Assembly (NCBI RefSeq): GCF_030814815.1
Contig: NZ_JAUSVR010000017.1
Coordinates: 1 to 64,000 of the forward strand
Direction of reading: 5' to 3'
Length of the DNA: 64,000 nt
Source of the DNA: Ancylobacter amanitiformis
GTDB taxonomy: Bacteria; Pseudomonadota; Alphaproteobacteria; Rhizobiales; Xanthobacteraceae
Part shown: positions 24,713-33,382 of the stretch, one piece after another
Layout of the letters: each line of letters opens with the position of its first letter
How positions within the stretch are numbered: position 1 is the first letter of the stretch
Notes under the pieces: generated by a model
Seen by the model: the letters and a program-made list of their open reading frames with translations, nothing else
What the model was told of the DNA's origin: nothing
Database searches by the model: none
Translations under genes and position numbers: made by a program

Positions 24713-25527
24713 TCGGCAACCTGACGGGCGGCAATCCCACGGACGGGAAACCGATGGCCGGAAAGATCGCCCCCGGAAAAATCGCCGTCGTCGGCCTCGG
24801 CCCGGGCGAGGCGCGCTTCCTGACCCCGCAGGCCAGCGCCGCTCTGGAGGAGGCCGAGGCGCTCTATGGCTACATGCCCTATCTGGAGCGTGTACCGGTG
24901 CGCGAAGGCCAGCAGCGTTTCGCCTCGGATAATCGCGAGGAACTGGCGCGGGCCGGCGCCGCGCTCGCCCACGCCGCCGCCGGCGCCCGGGTGGCGATGG
25001 TCTCGGGCGGCGATCCCGGCGTGTTCGCCATGGCGGCGGCGGTGATCGAGGCGATCGAGACGGGGCCGGCCGAATGGCGCGCGCTCGACCTCACCATCGT
25101 GCCGGGCATCACCGCGATGCTGGCGGTGGCGGCGCGGGCGGGGGCGCCGCTCGGGCATGATTTCTGCGCCGTCTCGCTCTCCGACAATCTGAAGCCGTGG
25201 GAGGTCATCGAGACGCGGCTGCGCCTCGCCGCGCAGGCGGGCTTCGCCATGGCCTTCTACAATCCGGTGTCGAAGGCTCGCCCGCACCAGCTCGACCGGG
25301 CGTTCGACGTCCTGCGCGAGGAACTCGCCGGCACCGTGCCGGTGATCTTCGGCCGTGCGGTGGGGCGGCCGGACGAGCGCATGCGGCTGGTGCCGCTGGC
25401 CAATGCGCGCGGCCACATGGCGGACATGGCGACCTGCATCATCGTCGGCTCGCCGGAGACACGCATGGTCGAGCGCCCCGGCCTGCCGGCGCTGGTCTAC
25501 ACGCCGCGCCGGGCCGGGGATGCGTGA
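24709..25527 (+). CDS. cobJ: Precorrin-3B C17-methyltransferase CobJ
   Basis: Methylates C17 with ring contraction, giving precorrin-4. 272 residues with IAVVGLGPGEARFLTPQAS, GYMPYLERV, MVSGGDPGVFAMAAAVIE, VPGITAMLAVAARAGAPLGHDF and SLSDNLKPW, all CobJ-typical. ATG 24709 has GGAGAGAG upstream and overlaps the cobI stop; ATG 24754 would drop a Gly-rich 15-residue leader. It is convergent with cobK, 17 bp away, so the first plus-strand transcript probably ends here. Confidence 0.95.
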   Translation: MIGNLTGGNPTDGKPMAGKIAPGKIAVVGLGPGEARFLTPQASAALEEAEALYGYMPYLERVPVREGQQRFASDNREELARAGAALAHAAAGARVAMVSGGDPGVFAMAAAVIEAIETGPAEWRALDLTIVPGITAMLAVAARAGAPLGHDFCAVSLSDNLKPWEVIETRLRLAAQAGFAMAFYNPVSKARPHQLDRAFDVLREELAGTVPVIFGRAVGRPDERMRLVPLANARGHMADMATCIIVGSPETRMVERPGLPALVYTPRRAGDA

Positions 25528-25544
25528 TGGGGCCGCCGCTCGCG

Positions 25545-26330
25545 TCAGGCGTTCTCCCGCGCGATCCGCGCCAGCCACGCCATGGCCGCCGCGATGCTCG
25601 CCACCGTCGCGACGTCGGGGCGGGCGGGCCGGGCGACCATGATCACCTCGATGCCCAGCGCGCGGGCGGCGGCGATCTTGCCATAGGTCGCCGCGCCGCC
25701 GCTATTCTTGGAGAGGATGGCGTCGATACGGTTGTCCACCAGCAGGGCCCGTTCCCCGGCTTCCTCGAACGGGCCTCGCGCCTCGATATAGCGGGCAAAC
25801 GCCAGCGCCAGCGGCGGCTCGATGGCATCGATGCTGCGCACGAGATAATCATGTTGCGGCGCGGCTTCCAGCGCGTGCACCTCATTGCGCCCGAGCGTCA
25901 CCAGCACGCGGCGGGGACGCGCGCCCAGCTTGCCGACAGCCTCGGGAATATCGCTCGCCGCGGTCCAGATGTCGCCGGCGCGGCGCTCCCATGCCGGGCG
26001 CACCAGGGCGAGCAGCGGCACGCCGGCGCGGCGGGCGGCCTCCGCGGCATTGCGCGAGATGATGGCGGCGAAGGGATGGGTGGCGTCGACCAGCGCGTCG
26101 ATGCGTTCTGCCTTCAGGTGCTCGACAAGCCCCTCGACACCGCCGAATCCGCCCGAGCGCAGCGGCAGGGGCTGACCGTGCGGGTTGCGCGTGCGCCCGG
26201 CAAGCGACAGGCTGGCGTCATAGCCTCCCTGCGCGGCAATCGTCGCCGCCAGTTCGCGGGCTTCCAACGTGCCGCCGAGGATGAGCAGGCGCGGGGCGCC
26301 GGCCTCCCGGCCGGGAGAAGGCGGGTTCAT
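25545..26330 (-). CDS. cobK: Precorrin-6A reductase CobK
   Basis: NADPH-dependent reductase making precorrin-6B. About 261 residues, with N-terminal RLLILGGTLEARELAATIAA, ALVDATHPFAAIISRNA, VTLGRNEVHAL and a C-terminal AILSKNSGGAATYGKIAAAR. It runs against the rest of the cluster, an arrangement I recall from other Rhizobiales B12 clusters. Its ATG (26330) overlaps the divergent cobL ATG (26329) in a shared CATG, so each gene's promoter must lie in the other's coding DNA or in the cluster read-through. Confidence 0.93.
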   Translation of the reverse strand: MNPPSPGREAGAPRLLILGGTLEARELAATIAAQGGYDASLSLAGRTRNPHGQPLPLRSGGFGGVEGLVEHLKAERIDALVDATHPFAAIISRNAAEAARRAGVPLLALVRPAWERRAGDIWTAASDIPEAVGKLGARPRRVLVTLGRNEVHALEAAPQHDYLVRSIDAIEPPLALAFARYIEARGPFEEAGERALLVDNRIDAILSKNSGGAATYGKIAAARALGIEVIMVARPARPDVATVASIAAAMAWLARIARENA

Positions 26331-27714
26331 GTCGCAGGCTGAATCCATCGCGCCGGAATCGGCGACACCACAGGGCGCGTCCCTGGATACTTCTTCGGTG
26401 GCCCCGTTGGGAACGCGCCGCGACGATGCCCCGGAAGCGCGCTGGTTGTCCATTGTCGGCATCGGCGAAGACGGTCTCGCCGGTCTCTCCCCTGCCGCGC
26501 GTGCCGCCATCGAGGCGGCCGATATCGTGTTCGGCGGCGCGCGTCATCTGGCGCTGGCGGGCGCGGCGGTGAGGGGGCGGGGCGAGCCGTGGCCGACGCC
26601 GTTCGAGCGCGGGCTGCATTCGGTGCTGGCGCGGCGCGGTCAACGCGTCTGCGTGCTCGCCTCCGGCGATCCGTTCCTTCATGGCGTCGGCGCCACGCTG
26701 GCGCGGCACGTATCGGCGCAGGAGATGCGGGTATTTCCCGCGCCGTCCTCGTTCAGTCTCGCGGCCGCCCGGCTCGGCTGGGCGCTGGGGGAGGTGGCGT
26801 GCCTCACCGTGCATGGGCGGGACCTCGCCCTGATTCGCGCGCATCTCCATCCCGGCCGCCGCCTTCTGGTGCTGACCTCCGATGCCGATGGGCCCGGCGC
26901 CATCGCGCGCCTGCTGGTGGAGGGCGGCTTCGGCGGCTCAACGCTGCATGTGGGCGAAGCGCTGGGCGGGCCGCGCGAGCGGCTGCGCAGCACCGTCGCC
27001 GGCGACTTCGCGCTCGCCGATGTCGATCCGCTCAACCTCGTCGGCATCGCGGTGGAGGCGGACGACGGCGCGTGCGTCATTCCCCGCGCGCCAGGCCTGC
27101 CGGACGCCTGGTTCGAGAATGACGGCCAGCTGACCAAGCGCGAGATCCGCGCGGTCACGCTGTCCGCGCTCGCCCCGCGCCGGGGCGAGCTCTTGTGGGA
27201 TATCGGCGCGGGGGCGGGGTCGGTCGCCATCGAATGGATGCTGGCGGATCCCTCGCTCGCCGCCATCGCCATCGAGGAGCGGGCGGACCGCGCGGCGCGC
27301 ATCCGTCGCAATGCCCATGCGCTCGGCGTGCCGGGGCTCCAGCTGGTGGAAGGGCGCGCGCCCGCGTCGCTGGCCGGCCTGCCGGCGCCGGATGCGATCT
27401 TCATCGGTGGCGGGGCGGGCGACGCCGGTGTCATGGAAGCGGCGCTCGCGTGCCTGAAGCCCGGCGGGCGGCTGGTGGTCAACGCGGTGACGCTGGAGAC
27501 CGAGGCCGTGCTGCTGGCGCAGCATGCCGCGCGCGGGGGCGACCTCGTTCGCCTGTCGCTCGCCCGCGCCGCGCCGGTGGGCGGGCTCTCCGGCTGGCGT
27601 GCCGCCATGCCGGTAACGCAATGGAGCTGGGTGAAGCCCCGGAGCTGGGTGAAGCCCGGGAGCTGGGTGAAGCCCGGTGTGCCGGGTGAAGCCGTGAAGG
27701 GAACGCCCGCATGA
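26329..27714 (+). CDS. cobL: Precorrin-6Y C5,15-methyltransferase (decarboxylating) CobL
   Basis: Bifunctional enzyme that methylates C5 and C15 and decarboxylates the C12 side chain. 461 residues: a CbiE-like tetrapyrrole methylase ([20 protein letters not shown]) and a CbiT-like Rossmann methyltransferase ([20 protein letters not shown]). The first ~38 residues are non-conserved and GTG 26398 is an alternative start. The C-terminus ends in an added low-complexity tail, SWVKP repeated three times by an 18-bp tandem repeat. Its stop overlaps cobE by 4 nt. Confidence 0.93.
   Translation: MSQAESIAPESATPQGASLDTSSVAPLGTRRDDAPEARWLSIVGIGEDGLAGLSPAARAAIEAADIVFGGARHLALAGAAVRGRGEPWPTPFERGLHSVLARRGQRVCVLASGDPFLHGVGATLARHVSAQEMRVFPAPSSFSLAAARLGWALGEVACLTVHGRDLALIRAHLHPGRRLLVLTSDADGPGAIARLLVEGGFGGSTLHVGEALGGPRERLRSTVAGDFALADVDPLNLVGIAVEADDGACVIPRAPGLPDAWFENDGQLTKREIRAVTLSALAPRRGELLWDIGAGAGSVAIEWMLADPSLAAIAIEERADRAARIRRNAHALGVPGLQLVEGRAPASLAGLPAPDAIFIGGGAGDAGVMEAALACLKPGGRLVVNAVTLETEAVLLAQHAARGGDLVRLSLARAAPVGGLSGWRAAMPVTQWSWVKPRSWVKPGSWVKPGVPGEAVKGTPA
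27625..27678. repeat. 18-bp tandem repeat in the 3' end of cobL
   Basis: Three copies of AGCTGGGTGAAGCCCGGG (one-base variants), followed by a partial GGGTGAAGCC. They are in frame and encode [12 protein letters not shown] units at the CobL C-terminus. Confidence 0.92.
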
Positions 27715-28109
27715 TCGTCGCCGGGGTCGGCAGCCGTCGCGGCGTGACGGCGGAGGAAGTCTGCGCCGCCGTGCGCGGGGCGCTGGCGCGCCATCAGGTG
27801 AAGCTGAGCGAGGTTTCGCTGATGGCGACGCCGGCGATGAAGGGCAGCGAGGCCGGCATCCTGAAGGCGGCGCTCGATCTCGGCCTTTTGCTGGTCATGG
27901 TGCCGCAGGCGCAGCTGGAGGCGGCCGGCGCGCGCGCGGTCACCCGCTCCGAGCGGGTGGTGGCGCTGATGGGCCTGCCCTCGGTGGCGGAGGCCGCGGC
28001 GCTGGCGGTGGCCGGGCGACGCTCCACGCTGATCGGCCCGCGCTTCGTGCTGGGGCCGGTGACCTGCGCGCTGGCACGGGAAGCGCAGCCGGGAGGCGAG
28101 GTGGCGTGA
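27711..28109 (+). CDS. cobE: Cobalamin biosynthesis protein CobE
   Basis: 132 residues, similar to the C-terminal part of CbiG ([59 protein letters not shown]). CobE is a small B12-pathway protein of uncertain role, proposed to help ring opening or to deliver intermediates in the aerobic route. It overlaps cobL upstream and cobM downstream by 4 nt each. Confidence 0.9.
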   Translation: MIVAGVGSRRGVTAEEVCAAVRGALARHQVKLSEVSLMATPAMKGSEAGILKAALDLGLLLVMVPQAQLEAAGARAVTRSERVVALMGLPSVAEAAALAVAGRRSTLIGPRFVLGPVTCALAREAQPGGEVA

Positions 28110-28864
28110 CGGTTCATTTCATCGGCGCGGGACCCGGCGCGGCGGACCTGATGACGCTGCGCGGGCGCGACCTCATCAGCCGTTGTCCCGTCTGCCTCTA
28201 TGCCGGTTCCATCGTGCCGCCGGAGGTGCTCGCCTGGTGCCCGCCGGGTGCGCGCATCGTCGATACGGCGCCGCTGTCGCTGGACGAGATCGAGGCGGAA
28301 TATGTGGCGGCCGATGCCGCCGGGCAGGACGTGGCGCGGCTGCACTCGGGCGACCTGTCCATCTATTCCGCGGTGGCCGAGCAGGTCCGCCGGCTGGAGC
28401 GGGCCGGCATTGCCTATACGCTCACCCCCGGCGTTCCGGCCTTCGCCGCCGCCAGCGCGGTGCTGGGGCGCGAATTGACCGTGCCGGGGCTGGCGCAGAG
28501 CGTGGTGCTCACGCGCGTTTCGGGCCGCGCCTCCGCCATGCCGGAGGGCGAGACGCTCAGGGCTTTCGGGGCGACGGGGGCGACGCTCGCGATCCATCTC
28601 GCCATCCATGCGCTGGATCAGGTGGTGGCCGATCTCACCCCGCTCTACGGTGCCGATTGCCCCGTGGCGGTGGTGGTGGAGGCGACGCGCCCGAGCGAGC
28701 GTGTGATGCGCGGAACGCTCGGGGAAATCCTCGCTCTGGTCGCGGCCGAGCCGGTGGAGCGCACCGCGCTCATTCTGGTGGGGCGGGCACTGGCGGCCGC
28801 GCAGTTTCGCGAGAGCGCGCTGTACGATGCCGCCTATCAGCGCCGCTTCCGGGGGCGGGAATGA
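28106..28864 (+). CDS. cobM: Precorrin-4 C11-methyltransferase CobM
   Basis: SAM-dependent methylation of precorrin-4 at C11. 252 residues with [74 protein letters not shown] and [20 protein letters not shown] 28106 overlaps the cobE TGA, and its own stop overlaps cobB. Fully typical. Confidence 0.96.
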   Translation: MTVHFIGAGPGAADLMTLRGRDLISRCPVCLYAGSIVPPEVLAWCPPGARIVDTAPLSLDEIEAEYVAADAAGQDVARLHSGDLSIYSAVAEQVRRLERAGIAYTLTPGVPAFAAASAVLGRELTVPGLAQSVVLTRVSGRASAMPEGETLRAFGATGATLAIHLAIHALDQVVADLTPLYGADCPVAVVVEATRPSERVMRGTLGEILALVAAEPVERTALILVGRALAAAQFRESALYDAAYQRRFRGRE

Positions 28865-30192
28865 GCGCGCGCGGCCTCATCATCGCCGCCCCGCGCTCCG
28901 GCTCGGGCAAGACCACGCTGACGCTGGGCGTGACCGCGGCGCTGGCGCGGCGCGGGCTCCGGGTGCGGGCGGCCAAGTCCGGGCCGGATTATATCGACCC
29001 CGCCTTCCACGCCGCCGCGACGGGCCGGCCGGGGCTCAACCTTGACAGTTTCGCCATGCCGCCCGCCCTCGTCGACGCGCTGGCGGGGGAGGCGGCGGCG
29101 GGCGCCGATCTCGTCATCATCGAAGCCTCGATGGGCCTGTTCGACGGCATATCCGGCGAGCCCGGGCGCAGCGGCGCGGCGGCCGACCTCGCCGCCCGGC
29201 TCGCGCTGCCGGTGGTGCTGGTATTGGACATTTCCGGCCAGTCGCAATCGGCGGCGGCTGTGGTGCGGGGGTTTGCCACGCATGACCCGGCCGTGCGCAT
29301 CGCCGGCGTGGTGCTCAACAAGGTGGCGAGCGAGCGCCACCGGCTGCAGGCGAGCGAGGCGATCGCGGCGCTGGGTATCCAGATATTGGGCAGCCTGCCG
29401 CGCGATGCCTCGACCAGCCTGCCCGAGCGACATCTCGGCCTCGTGCAGGCCGGCGAACATGCCGAACTGAAGGCGCATCTGGCACGCCTCGCCGCGCTTG
29501 CCGAGGCGCATGTCGATCTCGACGCGCTGGTCGCGCTGGCCGCGCCGTTCGCAGCGCAGGACGACGTTTTCCCGCCCATCGCCCCGCCATCCATCGCCCT
29601 GCCGCCGCCGGGCCAGCGCATCGCGCTGGCGCAGGACGTGGCGTTTTCCTTCGCCTATGAGCATCTCATCGCGGGCTGGCGGCGGGCGGGGGCGCAGATC
29701 CTGCCCTTCTCGCCGCTGACCGATGAAGCGCCGGATCCGAGCTGCGATGCGTGCTGGCTGCCGGGCGGCTATCCCGAGCTTCACGGCGGTCGGCTGGCGG
29801 CGGCCACGACCTTTCTCGCCGGCGTGCGGTGTGTCGCGCAAACCCGCCCGGTGCATGGCGAATGCGGGGGCTTCATGGTGCTGGGCCAGTCGATCGAGGA
29901 TGCCGAGGGGGTGCGCCACCCGATGCTCGGCCTGCTCGGCCACGCCACCAGCTTTGCCCGGCGCCGGCTCAATCTGGGCTACCGCCGGGCGGTGACGCTG
30001 GCGGCTTCCCCGCTCGGCCCGGAAGGTATGCGGCTGCGCGGCCACGAGTTCCATTATGCCAGCGTCACATCGCCGGGCGAAGATGCGCCGCTTGTCGCGC
30101 TGAGCGACGGGCAGGGCAGGGAGATGGGGCCGGCGGGCGCGCGTCGCGGCCTGGTCTCGGGTACCTTCTTTCACGCCATTGCCCGCGAGTGA
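28861..30192 (+). CDS. cobB: Hydrogenobyrinic acid a,c-diamide synthase CobB
   Basis: Glutamine-dependent amidation of side chains a and c of hydrogenobyrinic acid, giving the substrate of the CobNST chelatase. 443 residues: an N-terminal ATPase domain with [15 protein letters not shown] and [19 protein letters not shown], and a C-terminal glutaminase with nucleophile Cys in [11 protein letters not shown] and the GHEFHYAS His. ATG 28861 overlaps the cobM stop. It is the last gene of the cobL-cobE-cobM-cobB string. A short GTGAGC hexamer repeat follows before the next gene. Confidence 0.95.
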   Translation: MSARGLIIAAPRSGSGKTTLTLGVTAALARRGLRVRAAKSGPDYIDPAFHAAATGRPGLNLDSFAMPPALVDALAGEAAAGADLVIIEASMGLFDGISGEPGRSGAAADLAARLALPVVLVLDISGQSQSAAAVVRGFATHDPAVRIAGVVLNKVASERHRLQASEAIAALGIQILGSLPRDASTSLPERHLGLVQAGEHAELKAHLARLAALAEAHVDLDALVALAAPFAAQDDVFPPIAPPSIALPPPGQRIALAQDVAFSFAYEHLIAGWRRAGAQILPFSPLTDEAPDPSCDACWLPGGYPELHGGRLAAATTFLAGVRCVAQTRPVHGECGGFMVLGQSIEDAEGVRHPMLGLLGHATSFARRRLNLGYRRAVTLAASPLGPEGMRLRGHEFHYASVTSPGEDAPLVALSDGQGREMGPAGARRGLVSGTFFHAIARE

Positions 30193-30244
30193 GCGGGCGG
30201 GGCGCGAGTGTGAGCGTGAGCGTGAGTGTGAACTGGAGTGGGTC

Positions 30245-30622
30245 ATGAATGGGTTGCGGCGTCTCCTTATTCTGGGTGCCGGGCTGATCGGGGCGGTCGG
30301 TGTCGCCGCCGCGGCGGCCGGCGCGCATGTGAACGCCGACCCCAACCTGACCACCGCGGCCTATTTCCTCATGCTCGGCGCTGCGGGCGCGACGGGCGCG
30401 GCGGCGCTGGCGGCCGCGCGGGGGCCGCACCTGTCCTTCGCCGATGCGGGCGGGTCGGTGATCGCGCTCGGGGCGGCGCTGTTCGGCGGCGCACTGGCGG
30501 CGCGAGCCCTTTGGGGCATCATCATTTTTCCTATGGCCGCCCCGATCGGTGGCACTATGCTGATCTTCGGGTGGCTGGTGCTGGGGCTTGCCGCCTTCGA
30601 GCGGGGCGGCCGTTCGGCCTGA
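30245..30622 (+). CDS. DUF423-like small membrane protein
   Basis: 125 residues with about four membrane segments, beginning LRRLLILGAGLIGAVGVAAAAAGAH, which follows the DUF423 pattern (LGA...G.FGAH). DUF423 proteins are inner-membrane proteins of unknown function. It lies 52 bp after cobB across a GTGAGC hexamer repeat and 85 bp before glgP, so it may simply be a spacer gene. ATG 30245 is the first codon after the repeat and starts the first helix. Confidence 0.7.
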   Translation: MNGLRRLLILGAGLIGAVGVAAAAAGAHVNADPNLTTAAYFLMLGAAGATGAAALAAARGPHLSFADAGGSVIALGAALFGGALAARALWGIIIFPMAAPIGGTMLIFGWLVLGLAAFERGGRSA

Positions 30623-30707
30623 GTTGGCCAAAAGGTTGCATGACTACAGACGGCACCGCTTCTCCGGCAGGGACGGAGGCGGGAGGCCGCAACGGGAGCA
30701 GAGCTGG

Positions 30708-33212
30708 ATGTCAGTCGAGGTCGAAGACAAGATGCTGGAAAAGCCGGAGGCCACCCCCCGCCCCGCCGTTGCTGCCATGGGGGACGACGTCGCCAAGTTT
30801 CGCGCGGCGGTGATCTCCAAGCTCACCTATGCCGTGGGCAAAAATCCGGCTGCCGCGAGCGACCGCGACTGGTTTCTCGCCACCGCCTTTGCCACGCGCG
30901 ACCGGATCGTCGATCGCTGGATCACGTCCACCCGTCAGACCTATTCGGAAGGCCGCAAGCGGGTCTATTACCTCTCGCTGGAATTTCTCATCGGCCGCCT
31001 GCTGTTCGATGCGCTGACCAATATCGAGATGCTGGAAACCGCCCGCTCCGCGCTGGGCGATCTCGGCGTCGATCTCGATCGGCTGCGGCAGGTGGAGCCG
31101 GACGCGGCGCTGGGCAATGGCGGCCTCGGCCGTCTGGCCGCCTGTTTCATGGACAGCATGGCGACGCTCTCCGTCGCCGCCTACGGCTACGGCATCCGTT
31201 ACGAGAACGGCCTGTTCCGCCAGCGGATCAAGAATGGCTGGCAGCAGGAATTTCCCGAGGACTGGCTGTCCTTCGGCAATCCGTGGGAGTTCGAGCGGCC
31301 CGAGGTCTATTACGATGTCGGCTTCGGCGGCTCGGTCGAGGCGGTCGCGGTCGGCAGCGACCGTAAGAAGCAGGTCTGGCACCCCAGCGAGACGGTCGAG
31401 GCGGTGGCGTATGATACGCCGATCGTCGGCTGGCGCGGGCGCCATGTGAATACGCTGCGCCTGTGGTCGGCGCGTGCCGCCGATCCGCTCCGGCTGGACA
31501 CCTTCAACCAGGGCGACCATGTCGGCGCGCTGGTCGACCAGGTGAAGGCCGAGGCCATTTCCAAGGTGCTCTACCCGAGCGACGCGACCCCGGCGGGCCA
31601 GGAATTGCGGCTGCGGCAGGAATATTTCTTCACCGCCGCCTCGCTGCGCGACCTGATCCGCCGCCATGTCGACAGCTTCGGCGATATCCGCTCGCTGCCC
31701 GACAAGGTGGCCATCCAGCTCAACGACACGCACCCTTCCATCGCGGTCGCCGAGCTGATGCGCACCCTTGTCGACGAGAACGATATCGAGTGGGACGAGG
31801 CGTTCGACATCACGGTGCGCACCATCTCCTACACCAACCACACGCTGCTTCCGGAGGCGCTGGAGACCTGGCCGGTGCCGCTGATGGAGCGCGTGCTGCC
31901 CCGCCACATGCAGATCATCTATCTGCTCAACGCCAAGCATCTGGAGCGGGTTCGCGCCGAGTTCCCCGGCGACGACGCGTTGCTCTCCTCCGTCTCGCTG
32001 ATCCAGGAGGATCACGGCCGGCGCGTGCGCATGGGCAACCTCGCCTTCCTCGGCTCGCATTCCATCAACGGCGTCGCCGCGCTGCATAGCGAGCTGATGA
32101 AGACCACGGTATTCAAGGACTTCTACCGGCTGTTCCCCGACCGGATGAACAACAAGACCAACGGCATCACCTTCCGCCGCTGGCTTTACCAGTCCAATCC
32201 CGGCCTCACCAACCTGCTGGTGGACGTGTGCGGCCCGGCCGTGCTGGACGACCCGGCCAATCTCCAGAAACTGGCTGAAAATGCCGGCGACAGCGCGCTG
32301 CACGACCGGCTGGCGGCGGTGCGGCGGCAGAACAAGGTCGCGCTGGCGCGCCTCATCCGCGACCGGCTGGACATCAAGGTCAATCCCGGCGCGCTGTTCG
32401 ACGTGCAGATCAAGCGCATCCACGAATATAAGCGCCAGCTGCTCAACGTGCTGGAGACCATTGCGCTCTACGAATCGATGCGCTCCAACCCGGCGAAGAA
32501 CTGGGCGCCGCGGGTGAAGATCTTCTCCGGCAAGGCGGCGGCCAGCTATCATATGGCCAAGCTGATCATCAAGCTGGCCAATGACGTGGCGAAGATCGTG
32601 AACGACGACCCCACCGTGCGCGACCTGCTCAAGGTGGTGTTCCTGCCGAACTACAACGTCTCGCTGGCCGAGGTGATCATTCCCGCGGCGGATCTCTCCG
32701 AGCAGATCTCCACCGCCGGCATGGAAGCCTCGGGCACCGGCAATATGAAGATGGCGCTCAACGGCGCGCTCACCATCGGCACGCTGGACGGCGCCAATGT
32801 GGAGATCAAGGAGCATGTCGGCGACGACAACATCTTCATCTTCGGCCTGACCGCCCAGGAGGTGGAGGAGCGCCGCGCGGCGGGAATCGACGAATACGGC
32901 ACCATCCAGCGCTCGCCGCTGCTCGCGGAAGTGCTGGACGCGGTCGAATCGGGCGTGTTCTCGCCCGACGAGCCGGACCGCTTCAAGCCGCTGGTCGATG
33001 CGCTGCGCCACCATGACTATTTCCTGGTGACGACCGACTTCGATGCCTACTGGGAGGCCCAGCGCAAGGTGGACCAGCGCTGGAACGCGCGCGCGCAGTG
33101 GTGGACGTCGAGCGCGATCAACACCGCCAACATGGGCTGGTTCTCGTCCGATCGCACCATCACCGAATACGCTACCGACATCTGGAACGTGCCGGTCCGG
33201 CCGGTCCGTTGA
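30708..33212 (+). CDS. glgP: Glycogen phosphorylase GlgP
   Basis: PLP enzyme that releases glucose 1-phosphate from glycogen ends. 834 residues, with YYLSLEFLIGRLL, ALGNGGLGRLAACFMDSMAT and GYGIRYENGLFRQ at the N-terminal side, and the PLP-binding Lys681 in GTGNMKMALNGALTIG at the C-terminal side. QIKRIHEYKRQLLN is also present. ATG 30708 is chosen; ATG 30732 is a shorter alternative. It heads a five-gene glycogen operon. A strong hairpin separates it from glgB. Confidence 0.96.
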   Translation: MSVEVEDKMLEKPEATPRPAVAAMGDDVAKFRAAVISKLTYAVGKNPAAASDRDWFLATAFATRDRIVDRWITSTRQTYSEGRKRVYYLSLEFLIGRLLFDALTNIEMLETARSALGDLGVDLDRLRQVEPDAALGNGGLGRLAACFMDSMATLSVAAYGYGIRYENGLFRQRIKNGWQQEFPEDWLSFGNPWEFERPEVYYDVGFGGSVEAVAVGSDRKKQVWHPSETVEAVAYDTPIVGWRGRHVNTLRLWSARAADPLRLDTFNQGDHVGALVDQVKAEAISKVLYPSDATPAGQELRLRQEYFFTAASLRDLIRRHVDSFGDIRSLPDKVAIQLNDTHPSIAVAELMRTLVDENDIEWDEAFDITVRTISYTNHTLLPEALETWPVPLMERVLPRHMQIIYLLNAKHLERVRAEFPGDDALLSSVSLIQEDHGRRVRMGNLAFLGSHSINGVAALHSELMKTTVFKDFYRLFPDRMNNKTNGITFRRWLYQSNPGLTNLLVDVCGPAVLDDPANLQKLAENAGDSALHDRLAAVRRQNKVALARLIRDRLDIKVNPGALFDVQIKRIHEYKRQLLNVLETIALYESMRSNPAKNWAPRVKIFSGKAAASYHMAKLIIKLANDVAKIVNDDPTVRDLLKVVFLPNYNVSLAEVIIPAADLSEQISTAGMEASGTGNMKMALNGALTIGTLDGANVEIKEHVGDDNIFIFGLTAQEVEERRAAGIDEYGTIQRSPLLAEVLDAVESGVFSPDEPDRFKPLVDALRHHDYFLVTTDFDAYWEAQRKVDQRWNARAQWWTSSAINTANMGWFSSDRTITEYATDIWNVPVRPVR

Positions 33213-33220
33213 ACCCGACG

Positions 33221-33247
33221 GGCCGCCCGGCATGCCCCCGGGCGGCC
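33221..33247 (+). terminator. Strong hairpin between glgP and glgB
   Basis: Perfect 10-bp stem (GGCCGCCCGG with CCGGGCGGCC) around a 7-nt loop, directly after the glgP stop, with no T run. It could be an mRNA-stability or partial-termination element that makes glgP more abundant than the downstream genes. Confidence 0.5.
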
Positions 33248-33382
33248 TTCCCGCGTTGCCTGACCGTGGTTGAGTGAACGCCGATTGTGGACTTCTGGTC
33301 GACGGTAAAGGAACCTTCACGGCGCGTGGGTTTTGATGGTGGCCACCTTGAAGGTGGCGGCTCGGCGCAGAGGGTTGGTGAC

